This document shows positions 10,222 to 20,779 of a stretch of DNA of 64,000 bases, in pieces. How positions within the stretch are numbered: position 1 is the stretch's first letter; every line of letters starts with the position of its first letter. A model generated the notes under the pieces. That model worked only from the letters and a program-made list of their open reading frames with translations, was not told the origin of the DNA and searched no databases. This DNA comes from Gongronella butleri (lineage: Eukaryota; Mucoromycota; Mucoromycetes; Mucorales; Cunninghamellaceae). The stretch is from the NCBI GenBank assembly GCA_025201375.1, contig JAIWZP010000024.1, positions 372,001 to 436,000 on the forward strand. Reading direction: 5' to 3'. The translations under genes and the position numbers were made by a program.

Positions 10222-10572
10222 ATGACTTCTCAATTGCAATGTGAACTCGCCGACTCTGGTTAAAAAAAAAAAAAAAAAAAAAAAGAAGAAGGACAAAAAA
10301 AGAAAATTGTGTGGAGGACAAGAAAAGCAAGCAAAAGGCACAATGGATGACGCGTAAAAAAAAAAAAAAAAAGAGGCTCAATGAAAATGTGCTTTTTTTT
10401 TTCTCAGCCGTGGAGCGCGACGTGGACCGCATGCTCCGTGAGCACGGTGTTCACCCCGCCAAGTACGTTGACATTGCGTCGATTCCTGTGCCTGACACAG
10501 GGCGCAAGCATCAATTTCATTGACCGCATCCATGGCAACAAGGTTATGGAGAAGCACGATGCCAAGATTTAA
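10222..10572 (+). pseudogene. Cyanamide hydratase pseudogene (internal deletion)
   Basis: A copy of the gene at 17980-18814. It keeps the promoter, exon 1 (MTSQLQ...), the intron with its acceptor at 10407, and the first 30 residues of exon 2 (VERDVDRMLREHGVHPAKY). It then jumps at GACAC|AGGGCGCAAG to the last 24 codons. Compared with the intact gene, 515 bp (equivalent to 18226-18740) are missing, which removes the HD metal site and shifts the frame; the original C-terminal end (GASINFIDRI) is out of frame. The intron is larger than in the intact gene because of A-runs. It is almost certainly non-functional as an enzyme. Confidence 0.92.
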
Positions 10573-10730
10573 AAAAAGAAAAGAGGGAAAGCTATGCCGC
10601 GACGCCAATAAAGGCTTTGATAAAATTTCAAAGGTAAAATGCAAAAAATAAAAAAATAAAATAAAGGCGAGCAAAGGATGCTGTGAGGTAGATACGCTTC
10701 ACACTTGAATTTCCTCGGCACATCTCGCGC

Positions 10731-11195
10731 CTCTCATGGTTGCTCTTGTTGAGGTTTAAATTTGGACTCGTTGACGCGGTTCTTCGTCGAGAAATAACGT
10801 GTCTCAGCAAAATTGCATAAATTCGGCACCAACGTATCGGCCTCGCGTTTCCTCCGTATAATCAATCACGCGTTGCTCATGGTTGCTCTTGTGCGGTTTT
10901 AATTTGGAATATCCGACGCCCTTCGTCGTTGAGAAATGATGCGTCTCGTCAAAATTGCATATATTTAGCACTCTCTAAACAAAAACGCATCGCCCTCGCG
11001 ATTCCTACGTACATCTCGCGCCTCCCAGGATTGTTCTTGTGCGGTTTAAATTTAGAATGTCCTTGAGAAATGACACATCTCGTCGAAATTGCATAAATTT
11101 GGCACTCTCTAAGCAAAAATGCATCGTCCTCGCGTTTTCTCCGCGGATCTCGCGTCTCTCATGGTTGTTCTTGTGCCATTTAAAGTGGACTTTGC
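10731..11195. repeat. Tandem repeat, about 140-bp unit, 3.3 copies
   Basis: Units start near 10731, 10873, 11021 and 11155. Shared words are CTCATGGTTG(C/T)TCTTGTG, GTTTAAATTT, GAGAAAT, TTGCATAAATT, GCACTCTCTAA and ATCTCGCG. Divergence is substantial, so the array is old. No coding potential seen. Confidence 0.8.
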
Positions 11196-11327
11196 CTCGA
11201 TGGCCAAGCAGATGCAATAGACAGAGCTTCATGTCTCTGGCACTGTGTTGCACGACGCGCACTACTTGCCTGGTGTCCTTTTTGATGGGATGGATGGGCT
11301 GTCCCCAATCACTCTCGCTTCTTTGTA

Positions 11328-11576
11328 CCTGAATAAAGGATTTTTTTTAAATGTCCCCTATGATAATCTCCCGCCTGCAGCGTGGCTAATTGCTTGCAAG
11401 TGGCGCGTGTGCTCGTTTCGTGTCATTGCAACGATTTTGGAAAAAAAAAACACGATGACGGATATTCAAATTCATGATCCAGAACAACCAATTCAGTTAA
11501 AAAAAAATGGGTTGTCTTGACCCGTTTTTGTTCAAAAATGCACGCGTTTTGACTCCACTCGGCTGATGATGCGTTC
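11328..11576 (+). repeat. Second copy of the 7806-7972 flank, with a 100-bp insertion
   Basis: Homologous to the membrane-protein gene 3' flank. The block is continuous at 7806-7972 but here is split between about 11360 and 11460. It ends where the foldback element begins. Confidence 0.78.
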
Positions 11577-11577
11577 T

Positions 11578-11987
11578 CCATGGAAAACGAAATAATGACT
11601 TGGTGGGATTGCATAACGGCGGTACACACGGCGCAATCACCGAGTCATAAAAAAATGTATCTCTGGCAGCATTACGCTGCAAGCAGTGAGTGCTGACAAA
11701 ACAACGGAATCAACCAATCAAAAAAGAAGCCAAATGAAACGATCAATTGGATTTCAACTCTCACCGACATTGATTCACAAGTTGGTGAGCTGCGATCAAA
11801 TCGATCCAATGTGGTCGTTTCATTTGGCTTCTTTTTTGATTGGTTGATTCCGTTGTTTTGTCAGCACTCACTGCTTGCAGCGTAATGCTGCCAGAGATAC
11901 ATTTTTTTATGACTCGGTGATTGCGCCGTGTGCGCCGCGTGTACAGCAATCACAATATCCACCAAGTCATTATTTCGTTTTCCATGG
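11578..11987. mobile_element. Long inverted-repeat (foldback/MITE-like) element
   Basis: The left arm, about 11578-11753, is the near-perfect reverse complement of the right arm, about 11806-11987; both outer ends are CCATGGAAAACGAAATAATG in the arm orientation. The spacer is about 50 bp. The arms encode no supported protein. It lies about 130 bp upstream of the FAD oxidoreductase start codon. No clear target-site duplication recognised. Confidence 0.85.
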
Positions 11988-12118
11988 GCCTCTCTTCTAT
12001 TTATTCTATAGACGCATTATTTTTTTTGACGCGGCGATTGCGCCGCGTGTCTCTCTTTTTTATTTAATTTAGACGCGTTTTTTTTTTCTTTCTTTCTTGT
12101 TTTCGCGATCATTGAACC

Positions 12119-12674
12119 ATGGCCCATTTGAATCCCAATTCCAAGGCTCTTCCGCATTGGCTTTATGAAGCGCCTTATCAACAAGCAACAGATCAACCGT
12201 TGCCTTCCGAAGCAGACATTGTCATTGTAGGAGGTAGGAAATCGGCAACCTAACTTTTCCTTTTATGCAATTCATGGGCTGATTCTATTCCTTCTTCCAG
12301 GCGGCATCACAGGCTTATCCACTGCGTACTGGTTGAAGCAACTGAACCCTAAAAAATCGGTAGTGGTGCTTGAGGCAAGAGGGATCTCTAGTGGCGCCAC
12401 GGGACACAATGGTAAAACGAGGAAAGAACGGCGGAATACCGATCTGAATATCTTTTTTTTTCATCGCAGGAGGAATCATTTGCCCAGGAGCATATGGTCG
12501 GTTTGATTTTATTGCAGACCGTTTCGGTGAACAGGAAGCGTTTCGCTTGGTCAATTTTGATTACACCAACATGGACATGCTTGCTCAATTCTTGGAAATC
12601 CACGGCGACAAAGACAACGGTCCGTGTGATCCACAGATTAGATGGTTGAAAAATGGCACCGTAAGTGTTCCGGC

Positions 12675-12708
<34 letters not shown>

Positions 12709-13747
12709 ATCTAACACAAGTTCTTAGATCTGCGCTTGGACCAGTGAGGCCGAAGCCCAGGAAGGGCAAGCCAATGGTGCATGTATACAAAAGGCACGGC
12801 CTGACCAAGATGACATCGCCATGTTGACCGCTGAAGAAGTACAGGCCTTGACTGGCGAAAAAAGTTTCCGATGGGGTGGCATGCAAGTCAAACGTACCGC
12901 GACTGCATGGGCAGCGCGTATTGTGTTCTGCCTGGCCCGCGCTGTCGAGGACAAGGTCCATCTGGCAACATTTTCGCCTGTGGAGAAAGTCGAACGCGTC
13001 GACCCCAACCACTTGCGAGTCACCACGCCCCGAGGTACGATCTTGACAAAACAGGTGGCGTATTGCACGAATGCATGGACCAAGCACCTGGTGCCTCATT
13101 TCAATCCCTACCTGGTCCCGGTGCGTAACCAAGTTGTCAGCGTGCCTGTAGATGGTGGTGTTGATGATCTTCCGGAAAAGGACAGAAAAGATGCCAGGGC
13201 CATTGACTATGTTCTCAGTTGCAACCGAGTCCATGAATACATGAACTATCGCAACCATGACGATCGCATTATCCTTGGTGGTATGCTGGACGTGACTGAG
13301 GCGATGGGACATGATGACGACTCTGAATTGGACGAAAAGATATCTCGTCACCTCCGTGACCGTCTAAAAGAGATGGGTTTGCCTCATCGTCCAGAACGCG
13401 AATGGATAGGTAAAATCCGACATTAGGGAAGATGAGAAAGAGACGCTGAAATAACCTTTTTTTTTTTTTTTTTTTTGCTTTTTCTCGGTATAGGCATCAT
13501 TGGTTATTCCGCGATAGACGGGCTACCATTTGTGGGTGATCTGTCAACTGTACTTGGTCGCGAGAAAGCTCAAGGTCAATTCATTGCAGCTGGGTTCTCG
13601 GGTCATGGCATGCCGCGCACGTATTTATGTGGAAGAGCTTTGGCACAGCTGATGTTGAACGAACCCTTGGATGCTTACTTCCCTACACCCTTCTTGTTAG
13701 ACCATCCCACTCGAAAGTATCTTTTGTCTTCCGATGCCAAAGTCTAA
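12119..13747 (+). CDS. FAD-dependent oxidoreductase, DAO (D-amino-acid/amine oxidase) family
   Basis: Five exons (12119-12233, 12301-12411, 12470-12660, 12728-13409, 13494-13747) give 450 residues. The N-terminal dinucleotide-binding motif is DIVIVGGGITGLSTAYWL, with the glycine run built across the first intron, followed by VVLEARGISSGATGHNGG, typical of DAO-family flavoproteins where the flavin binds. The C-terminus has the second signature, YSAIDGLPFVGDL and GQFIAAGFSGHGMPRTYLCGRALAQLML. Relatives oxidise amines or amino acids (sarcosine, glutamylputrescine, D-amino acids) using O2; the substrate here is unknown. There is no signal peptide, and the C-terminal SDAKV is not a clear peroxisomal signal. 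Intron 3 (12661-12727) carries a long A-run. The promoter region includes the foldback element. Confidence 0.9.
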
Positions 13748-14678
13748 TAAAAACTAAGTAGCGTGTGAACGACTCTTTTGTTTTTTTTTTGTTTCCTCAT
13801 CAACGTCATCTTCTAACATAATCAAATATTAGTTTTCAGTTGTTGGTTGCATCTGATTGTAGAAAAACATATTTACATTTGTCCAATTCTTCTTCGCAGC
13901 TGCTCAGATGGGTCTTGATCTGGACATCTTGGCATGTTTTGTCACAAGGTTGACATTGTGTCTAATTGGCGATACTGCGAGGTGTACCAGCGTTCAAGCT
14001 TGTTTAGGTATTTTGTTAGCGCGTCTTGAACCATTATTCATCGCTTATGAGATGGTGACGCGACAATCCTTCATAGGTGCATTCCGGCACAATGTGACCA
14101 GGGCGTAAGAAAAGAAAAAAATAATCGAGATCCAACTTGGATCATGCCGATCGCCATGTGTTGTCAAAAAAAAAAACTTTGACAGCGCGATTTTCCATCG
14201 ATCCAAGGATCGCCTACTGTAGAAAATCGGCTGTAGATGACCGTAATTGGTATCTCCGAGACTTCAAGGGTGTTTCAGGCGGCGGATCGGGTGCGCGTCG
14301 TGTGCAGGGTCGTTGCAATTGCTTCGTTTGCTATCATATTTCGTTGCTTTTTTTCTTTCCGTTTCTTTTTTTCAATTTGCCGCGAATGCCGCGCCTTGCA
14401 CGTCATTGGCTAGATGCAGGTTGAGTGCACGTGTATTTTGTCTGAGCGGGCTAGTGCTTGATGATCTTGACTTGTACAGTAATACTGTATATATATAGTA
14501 CTTTGTTTGCTTGTTGTTTCATTTTCTTTTTTTCCATTATGATAATTGATTCAATTATTGCTTGCCTTGCCACGCGCCCACGCCATCAATGCGCGTCTTG
14601 GCCAGGCACAAGTACAGATACACGCGATTCTTGGCTAATAATAAGTATGATTGAGTACGATCTTGTCGTGTGTCGTTG

Positions 14679-14732
14679 CTTTCTTTTTCTTTTTCTTTTT
14701 CTTTTTCTTTTTCTTTTTCTTTTTCTTTTTTT
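14679..14732. repeat. (CTTTTT)n microsatellite
   Basis: About nine hexamer units of pure pyrimidine with mirror symmetry, a sequence type that can form triplex DNA. Confidence 0.9.
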
Positions 14733-15129
14733 CAACAACGCGCCATTGACGCGTCAACTCACGTGCTTTTTGCGCACGTTTGCCACTCGACGCGAGCTGG
14801 GCCGTAACGACACCATCTGTGAAAACCTGAGATCGATTGCGTCGTTGTGCAAATGAATCCAAAATACTGTATCGACATTTTCACAATTTGTCAGACTGGC
14901 CTGATCTTTTCTTCGATCGCAATGAAACCTGCTTTGTTCGCATTTGACGGGTTCCGATGTCATTTCCAGAATATTTGGTTGCCAGCAGATGCATGACATT
15001 TGTACGCTTGTGAAACCCGTTCAAACATTTCAAAAATTTTCAACCTTGATGTTCTCGGTACGTAACGGATTATGATAGACAACACGTGGCACTACTTTCA
15101 ACGTGTCGAATGCACCTCTTGCATCTCTA

Positions 15130-15939
15130 TGATATCGAATAAGACCAGTTTCATCGATGGATGGCTAAAACTCGCAAAGAAAATTCACTTTTCCATCAAA
15201 ATCTTTGATTGCGATTTGTTCGACAATGGTCTAATAAACGTGTAATTTTTAATCCAGTTTTACTAACAAACAGGGGAGCAAAGCATCTAATGCGATAGCC
15301 TGCGGCGTGCTATAGTAGCTTGGGTTTTGACTTTTTGCATCGGTCATTTCTACACCAGCAGGCTGCAGCAGCGTGCAGCCCACTCATTCATCAGCGGCCA
15401 AAAAATTGCAAAATACTGTAAAAAAATAAAAAAATAAAAAAAATAAAAAATCCATGCAATCCACGCACCTTAATTTGGAAGTGTCAAACCTTAAATTTTT
15501 GCAAAAAAATTTGCCCACAGTAAGTATTTTTTCTCAGTCGATCGCCGTTCACGCGTCACTCTTTGGGCTTTTTTCTTAAGGTGGAGAGACCTGTCATTTT
15601 GTCAGCCAATAGCAAATGGTCGAAGTAGCCTGTTTGGGATGCATTGATCATTCGGAGTTCGAAATGGTCCAAATTTGGCCTTTTCTGAGATTGAAATGTG
15701 TGACCCCTGAGTGACCCCTGAATTTTTCAAAAGTGGTCGTAGGGCTTTGGGGGTTTAAGCTTTTTCGTTGCAAAATATGCGCTGAAGAATGCGATGCACG
15801 TGTTTTTGACCTGGTTAGACCAAGCAGGTGACGAGAAAAATGCAAAATAGAACAGTTTTGGAGTTTGCGGGGTCAAAAAAAATCGGGCGGGCCCGCCGTC
15901 TTGAATTGCGGAGAAGACAATTGCTGAGTTTTACAGTAT
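15130..15939. repeat. Dispersed repeat R2, copy 1
   Basis: Aligns in order with 35865-36631. Landmarks: CCATGCAATCCACGCACC TTAATTTGGAAGTGTCAAAC; TTTTTTCTTAAGGTGG; GTGACCCCTGAGTGACCCCTGA; GAATTTTTCAAAAGTGGTCG; TTTACAGTAT at the right end. Visual identity is high over the central 500 bp. Partial copies lie near 59820 and 61140. Confidence 0.85.
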
Positions 15940-16215
15940 ACTGTATTATGGCGATGATGAATCGTCGGCCGCACGATTCCAAGCTTACAAGGGCAAACAA
16001 CGAGCCTTGCCATGACGGCAAACACGCGACGGTGCTTGGCGCAGGTCAAAAATACGTTATTGTAAACCGCAGCCGCCGCAAAACAAGACAAAACTGCGCA
16101 AGAATCGCCGCCATCGATTGCAACAAAAGGCCAAGCACCGCCGCCAGCCAGGGCTGCGAGGAGCGCGCCGCAGCCGCCGCCGCCGCCGTCACGCCATCAC
16201 CTCTTCACCTGCTAT

Positions 16216-16352
16216 GCACGACACCGACGAGCACCGTGCTGCTCTTTCGGCACATTGTCAGACACCGCGATCGTTCAAGCTCTTGACGACGCCGACGAGC
16301 ACCGTGGCGACTTCTTCGGAACATTGTCAGACGCTGCGATTGTTCAAACTCT
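16216..16352. repeat. 68-bp tandem duplication in GC-rich DNA
   Basis: Two units, at 16216 and 16284, both containing CCGACGAGCACCGTG and ACATTGTCAGAC followed by TTCAA(G/A)CTCT. Adjacent DNA is (GCC)n-rich. Confidence 0.75.
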
Positions 16353-17895
16353 ACGTAGTAGACGGCGCTGACCAGCACGCCAGCGACGCCTCTTTTAAGC
16401 GGTCCAGGCCGCGGTGGAATGCGCGGCCCCGACCGCCGGGACCACAGGTACAGTAACACCATTCAGTTCTAAGTTAAATTTTACATCCAGGGACGACGCG
16501 TTGCACACTCTAAGAGTAGTAAAAAAAGGCAAATTTGTCGCTTTTTGTGCATTGTACTGTAGCGCATTGAACCATTGATGCATAAATATATTCTAGAGTT
16601 TGCGCGCGTTATGTTCTAATCCTTATTTTTGCCTTTTTTTTTTCTCGTCAATGCCAAGCCCAAGATTTAGAAAATTTACGAGCGCCCAGAACTGGTGAGC
16701 ATTACGTGAAAAAGATAGCTGATGGATGGCTGCGCAACGACTTCGTGGCGCCCATGTCCTAGAGATTGACAACGGCAAGCTCCTCTACGTAGGATGGCCA
16801 GCACGTCGACCGCGATAATGTAAATTGGGAGCAACACCGGCAGGCAGGTGTCGCGCGGCAATGAGCTCGTACGGAGGCGGCCGGTTGTGCGCGCGCGCGA
16901 GGGGCGCCATCGTCGTCGTTCTTCTCTTCATCGTCGACATCACGCACGCTCGCCCATCATCACCAAATGCAGGCTGCGTTCATCTTGTTGTTGTGATGCG
17001 CCAGCGTCGGGACGCGCCATCAAAGCTTGCTCGCTTGCGAATTGATTTCAAATGACCTCCTTGGCAGCGACAATGGCGGCCGGCCGTGCCTGCAAAAAAA
17101 TAGCACCGAGGTGAGTCAATTGCTTGAAAAAGGGAACCAAAGGAAACAAAATAGTCACTTTATTTCACTTATCGTAATTGAGAAAAGTTGATGTCATACA
17201 GTAGCACTTTTTTGGGAGATTGTAGTACGCACCGTCCCGCTGCCCGCAGCAAAATTGCCCTTCATGAGGCTGCGTTCATCAACAGTATAATATGATTTTT
17301 GAAGAGCAGCGAGAATACATTAGAAAATTGGGATGATGCTTGTCCATGTGCAAAAAAAAAAAAAATATCATATTGTACAACAGCCAAAAACGCGTATCAC
17401 CCGTGTCCATTGATGACGGATTTGAATGGATTGTCAGACGAAAAAGAGGCGCAAAACGCAAAAAAGAAAGTTTCTTCCTAAACAACGACCCTTTCAAAGC
17501 CTTGTATCAACTTAATGCATGCGATTACTAGTAGATTGCCGAGAATATTGTGTTTAGGCGCTGACATACACTGCCGGGGATTCTTAAACAGCAGTGGTGA
17601 TACAGAAAATGCAAAAAAATGTAAAGATGATCGTTTTACTGAGTCAATTTGACGTTTGTCCGCAAGGTGACATGGCCAATGAAAGGGCATGGTGAGATGA
17701 GTAAGAAAAAAAAAAAAGGACGCGCAGCCCCTGGTCCATCAGTGCGTCATACATATGTGGGTGGGCAAAAAAATAGCTGCATTTAATTGTTTGCCGAACG
17801 GGCGGCGGAATCAAGTCAACCCCAAGTCTGGGAACGCTTATTCATCAAGGGGCGACGAGCCAATGACATTGGACTGAGAAGAAAAATAGCCAGGC

Positions 17896-17921
17896 TATAA
17901 AAGAGCGTGAAATCCCACGCT
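17896..17921 (+). promoter_or_regulatory. TATA box plus hairpin of the cyanamide hydratase gene
   Basis: TATAAAAG at 17896-17903 is followed by AGCGTG-AAATCC-CACGCT. Compared with the pseudogene copy, the stem is kept and one loop base differs. Upstream GACGAGCCAATGACATTGG contains a CCAAT pentamer and is also conserved. Confidence 0.65.
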
Positions 17922-17979
17922 TTTGGGCAACTCGCTGCTTTCTTCCTGTGTCTGCACCACTTGTTTACAAAAAAAAATC

Positions 17980-18814
17980 ATGACTTCTCAATTGCAACGT
18001 GAGCTCGCCGACTCTGGTAAAAAAAGAGAAAAAAAGAAACAATGTGTGGAGGACAAGAAAAAGGAAGAAAAAGACACAATGGACGACGCGTAAAAAAAAA
18101 AAAGGCTCATGAAAATGCGCTTTTTTTTTCTCAGCCGTGGAGCGCGACGTGGACCGTATGCTCCGTGAACACGGTGTTCACCCCGCCAAGTACATCGACA
18201 TCGCGTCGATTCCTGTGCCTGACACGGCAGTGGCGGAAAAGACGGCCAAATACACGCACAGCGAGTTGGACCCTGTGATGTGGAACCACTCGAACCGGGT
18301 ATATTATCTTGGCGCGGTGGTGGCCACGGACCAGTTCCCCGATTGGCACGCCGACCTAGACACGTACTATTTGACATCGCTTTTCCACGACATTGGCGTG
18401 GCGCCAAAGTATCATCTGAGCACTTCGCTGTCGTTTGAGTTTTGGGGCGGCATCCATGCACGCGAGAAGCTCGTTGAGTTTGGCGCGCCGCAGCTGCAAG
18501 CCGATGAGGTGTGCGAGGCAATTATCCGCCATTGCAACTTTGTCCCTGGCCAGATCCGCAAGACCGGCCAACTCATCCAGATGGGCACGACCATTGACGT
18601 GATCGGGCGCAACCCGGAGCTGTACGACCCAAATACCATTGACGACATTGTCAAAAAGTATCCTCGCCTCGGCTTCAATTGCCACTTTGCCGACCTGATG
18701 GACAAGGAGTGCGCACACAAGCCCGGCTGCCACACCACCCAGGGCGCAAGCATCAATTTCATTGACCGCATCCGTGGCAACAAGGTCATGGAGAAATACG
18801 ATGCCAAGATTTAA
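17980..18814 (+). CDS. Cyanamide hydratase / HD-domain protein (Ddi2/Ddi3-like)
   Basis: Exons 17980-18016 and 18135-18814 give 238 residues, close to yeast Ddi2 (225). Cyanamide hydratases add water to cyanamide to make urea and belong to the metal-dependent HD superfamily. Key residues are visible: His64 in NHSNRVYYLG, His97-Asp98 in LTSLFHDIG (the HD pair), and later His residues in WGGIHAREK and IIRHCNF that would complete the metal site. Exon 1 encodes only 12 codons. The gene has a TATA box with hairpin, and AATAAA follows at about 18847. A truncated paralogue with the same promoter lies 7.7 kb upstream, so the locus was once a two-gene family. In yeast the homologues are induced by DNA-damaging agents; induction here is not shown. 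Confidence 0.9.
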
Positions 18815-19345
18815 AAAGAAAAAAAGGGGGGACTATGCCGCGACGCTAATAAAAGAGGTTGTGTCATTGACGTTTTGGCTTGCTTCTCCTTTTTTTTTTT
18901 TTATTTTTTTTTTTATTTTGTGGTGGCCAATATCATGCAAATGGGGAGAGCAAAAAAGACACGTGCTGACCTGCCCTCAGACAGCCATCATGCCCGAGTC
19001 GGAGTGTGTGGCAATGGAGCGAACAATGGAATGAAAACAAAAAAAAATATCTGGTTTGTGTTGTTGTCAGCGGCATTTTGGGGACACTCTTTCATTAGAG
19101 TGCAGCCCGTAGCCAGTCGATGCATGTGGTCGTTTCCAAGAGGCGTTGCACAAGAGGAGATGGACCGCGCCGCCGTCTGAAATCATGCATCCCTTTTATG
19201 GCAAGACATAAACAACCTTTCATTTTTGTCTGCAACGGCTTTTTGAGCCCGCCCTTTTTCGTTTCTCTTTCTTTGTGCGTCTTTTTTATCTTTTGCCCGT
19301 CTCCCCTTTCCCTTTCCCTCCCTCTCTCTTTTATTTTATTTACTC
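18815..19345. other. Intergenic region, promoter of the GBD/FH3 gene
   Basis: Includes the 3' end of the cyanamide hydratase gene and a CT-rich leader (19255-19340). Nothing else supported. Confidence 0.6.
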
Positions 19346-20747
19346 ATGATACAAGGCGGCGGTGGACGAGATTTTCAGCAACAACAACAGCAACAGCAGC
19401 AGCAGCAGCAACCGCGCTTGTTTAATCGGATGTCTGATTTTTTCCAAAAGCGCCAGCGCGCGCTTGCTGCCTCTCAGCATGCTTCGGGCGGCGACTATGG
19501 CCCAGGCACGTCGATGGCCGTCGACAGCGCCTCTTCCGCGATGATCACATCATCCATTGCCGGCACAGCGTCCATTTACTCGGCGATGGACGAGGACACG
19601 GCGTCGCGCGTTGACTCGATGTTCTCGTCGATTCAATCCAACCAGTCGAATGTGCGCCCCAACCCCAACACGCCGCCACCTTTGCGCACTGTGCACCTCG
19701 ACCATCAGCAGCAGCATCAACAGCAGCAATTGCAGCATCATCAGCCCACGAGCCCACACGACCTTTCCCCTCAACATGCAACCTCCTCGATTTATACCAT
19801 GTCGTCCCCATTGGCCCGGTCCAGCGGCTCGCCGCCGCTCGATTCCTCAACTTACTCGAGCAGCACCATCAGCACCACGTCCCGAGAAGCCGATGACGTC
19901 GAGGAGGCGTTCCAAAAGCTGGCGGTAAGGAAGAAAAAAAAAAATGGAAAACAAAAAATAAAAGATGGACTCATTTTTTTCATTTTTCATTTTTTTTTTT
20001 TTTTTTTGGGTTTAGCGTGAATATGGGATCCCCGAGGAAGTGGCCAAGACGTTTACGCCTGAGCGCAAAAAGGTGCTTTTGACGAGCCAAGCGCAGATTC
20101 AGGAGCCGACGAGCAGCAATGGGTTCTTTTCATGGCGTACGTGGGGCAAAAAGCAAAAGCAGCGCACGGACATTCGACAAGGCTCGGTGTTTGACCAAAG
20201 CCAGGCGCAATCGAGCCAGCAAGCCCAGCTGCAGGGCACAACCAGCAGCACCGGCAGCAGCGGGAAAAAGTGGAAGATGGGGTACTCGACGTCTGCGCGT
20301 GGCAGGATGCAGCGTGTGTCCATCATGACGTACCAAGACGGAAAACGTTCATTCCGCCAAGACCGCACCATGAAAACCGGCCTGTCGCCCGAGGATTTTA
20401 TCGAGCTGCTGCGCGGATGCCACGTACGCGAATTGGACGAGAGCCAGGTCCAGGAATTGCGCGTCTGCCTGCGCAGTGTCAAGGCCAGCTGGACAACCAC
20501 CTTTGTCCAGCTCGGTGGCTATGCTATCCTGTCCGACCTCTTCCGCCAGATGAAGGAGGCGCCAAAAAGGTAAAAAAAAAACATGGGGGGACGAGCTCCA
20601 GGCCAAAATCTCACATCATCTCATTGCAAAAAGAGAGAAAAATGACGACAAGATCTTGCAACATTTGTCAAAGTGTTTCAAAGCCATTATGACGCACGAG
20701 GTAAAAACCAAGAGAATGGGAAAAGGGGGATTGGGTAGCAATTTGCC

Positions 20748-20779
<32 letters not shown>

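Larger units (their letters stand above)
13748..17979. other. 4.2-kb gene-free interval
   Basis: No supported gene. It contains a CTTTTT microsatellite (14679-14732), repeat R2 copy 1 (15130-15939), a GC-rich stretch with short tandem units (16130-16360) and the cyanamide hydratase promoter. The 152-codon ORF at 15828-16286 overlaps R2 and simple repeats and is rejected. Confidence 0.6.

Noticed and set aside
12638..13351. 237-codon minus-strand ORF antisense to the FAD oxidase
   Set aside because: Includes a translated intronic homopolymer and opposes exons with clear motifs.
15828..16286. 152-codon plus-strand ORF
   Set aside because: Starts inside repeat R2 and runs through (GCC)n and 68-bp tandem repeats; no motif, no promoter.
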